13,866 nucleotides of DNA from an uncultured bacterium (lineage in GTDB: Bacteria; Bacillota; Clostridia; Lachnospirales; Lachnospiraceae). Below are positions 13,381-13,866 of this stretch, piece after piece. The stretch is from the NCBI GenBank assembly GCA_945871045.1, contig CAMBUC010000023.1, positions 1-13,866 of the forward strand, given 5' to 3'. A model generated the notes under the pieces. That model was not told where the DNA came from. It made no database searches and saw nothing but the letters and a program-made list of their open reading frames with translations. Each line of letters starts with the position of its first letter. Position 1 is the stretch's first letter. The position numbers were made by a program, and so were the translations under genes.

Positions 13381-13866
13381 GACGAACGAGCCAAAGTCAT
13401 GGATACTTCTCTGCATCTAGTGCCAAACATAGTGGTTTTGGGTATACAAAGTAAAACGTCGCATTTTTCGCTTTACATGGCCTTGTGTATCCCCATCCCT
13501 CTATGGCCGTCAACCTCCCATGTCTAACAGGATCTCAAGTCCTAACTTCCTTCGTTTGGCATATCCATAACCCGGGTGTCAGCTCAGCTCCAATACAGGG
13601 TCACGCCCCACGGAAAATATTCCTGCCGACTACTGGCTCATTCTTTGTATTTTTACTGACTTTGCTCCGGCAACAGCACTTTTCAGCGGACGTTTTCCTG
13701 TTGCTTTCTGCTTCTGATTGCCCCTCACCGGGCAAAATCCAGTTTAACCTCTTGATCACTCTTTATCGTGGTTGGAATCAGATGTCAAGGGTCTCCATGA
13801 AATGGCACGGTGTGCCCTTGATAGCTGATTCCAACCGCGATATACTACGACTGAGGTTCAGCCGCT
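13381..13866. ncRNA. Candidate large structured non-coding RNA or element end (no ORF)
   Basis: Nearly 490 bases without a coding frame beyond the transglutaminase shadow, but with many hairpins. GTAAAACG/CGCTTTAC (13451-13476) sits inside an imperfect stem of GGGTATACAA with TTGTGTATCCCC (13440-13494). Others are GCAACAG/CTGTTGC (13670-13704), TTGCCC/GGGCAA (13718-13735) and the long stem at 13764-13842. Base composition is richer in GC than the neighbouring gaps. Stop codons are scattered in all frames I translated on the minus strand. This looks like a big folded RNA such as a HEARO/omega-type RNA of IS605-related elements, or a structured element end. The family and strand are not established, and it may continue beyond the right edge. 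Confidence 0.4.
13764..13842. repeat. Long imperfect palindrome (nested stem-loop)
   Basis: TATCG-T-GGTTGGAATCAG (13764-13781) pairs with CTGATTCCAACC-G-CGATA (13825-13842): 17 Watson-Crick pairs plus one T-G opposition. Inside, TCAAGGG (13785-13791) pairs with CCCTTGA (13815-13821), and CCAT-GAA-ATGG forms the tip (13795-13805). A nested structure of this precision is unlikely by chance and anchors the candidate structured RNA. Confidence 0.7.

Noticed and set aside
13039..13527. 162-codon plus-strand open frame at the right end
   Set aside because: Its first half is antisense to the signal peptide and Ig-like region of the transglutaminase gene; the rest runs into hairpin-rich non-coding sequence.

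Overview
The window looks like a chromosomal segment of a gut-type Clostridia, most likely a Lachnospiraceae member. The supporting features are strong AGGAGG-type ribosome binding sites, a CD1871A-family CXXC micro-protein, a DUF6718 protein, a BlaI/M56 pair and an ECF sigma/RsgI-like anti-sigma pair. Species cannot be read from the sequence.

Layout. Positions 1-3300 (all minus strand): the start of an unrecognised gene running off the left edge, a UPF0251 (DUF134) DNA-binding protein with a clear promoter, and a BlaI/MecI-type repressor downstream of a long M56 (BlaR1-like) membrane protease fused to a GerMN domain. Paired dyads overlap the protease promoter. Positions 3376-4961 (minus): an ECF sigma factor translationally coupled (ATGA overlap) to a one-pass anti-sigma protein. 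That protein has an RsgI-type Asn-Pro site and ends in an 81-residue, almost purely Asp/Glu tail. Positions 5044-6290: a decayed MATE efflux gene and a divergent frameshifted MerR regulator, followed by a stretch of strong hairpins that looks like a dispersed structured element. Positions 6417-8713 (minus): a CPA2 cation/proton antiporter with a sigma-A promoter and a roughly 225-nt leader, and an MBL-fold hydrolase. Positions 8910-10518 (plus): a tight three-gene operon of thioredoxin-like lipoprotein, 48-residue CXXC membrane peptide and NapH-like membrane iron-sulfur protein, which reads as a transmembrane electron conduit to extracytoplasmic thiols. Positions 10551-13313 (minus): a possible four-gene run of secreted transglutaminase-like protein, RelA/SpoT-domain synthetase, overlapping DUF6718 protein and DUF3592 membrane protein. 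Positions 13381-13866 hold no convincing gene but several strong hairpins, and are a candidate large structured RNA.

The common theme is envelope sensing and stress signalling: a membrane protease with its repressor, a membrane anti-sigma with its sigma factor, an ion antiporter, an exported redox module and an alarmone-type enzyme. The most interesting leads are the three-gene redox operon, the overlapping RelA/SpoT-DUF6718 pair as a possible toxin-antitoxin-like module, the acidic-tailed anti-sigma, and the structured non-coding region at the right edge. All functional statements rest on motif recognition by eye, without database searches.
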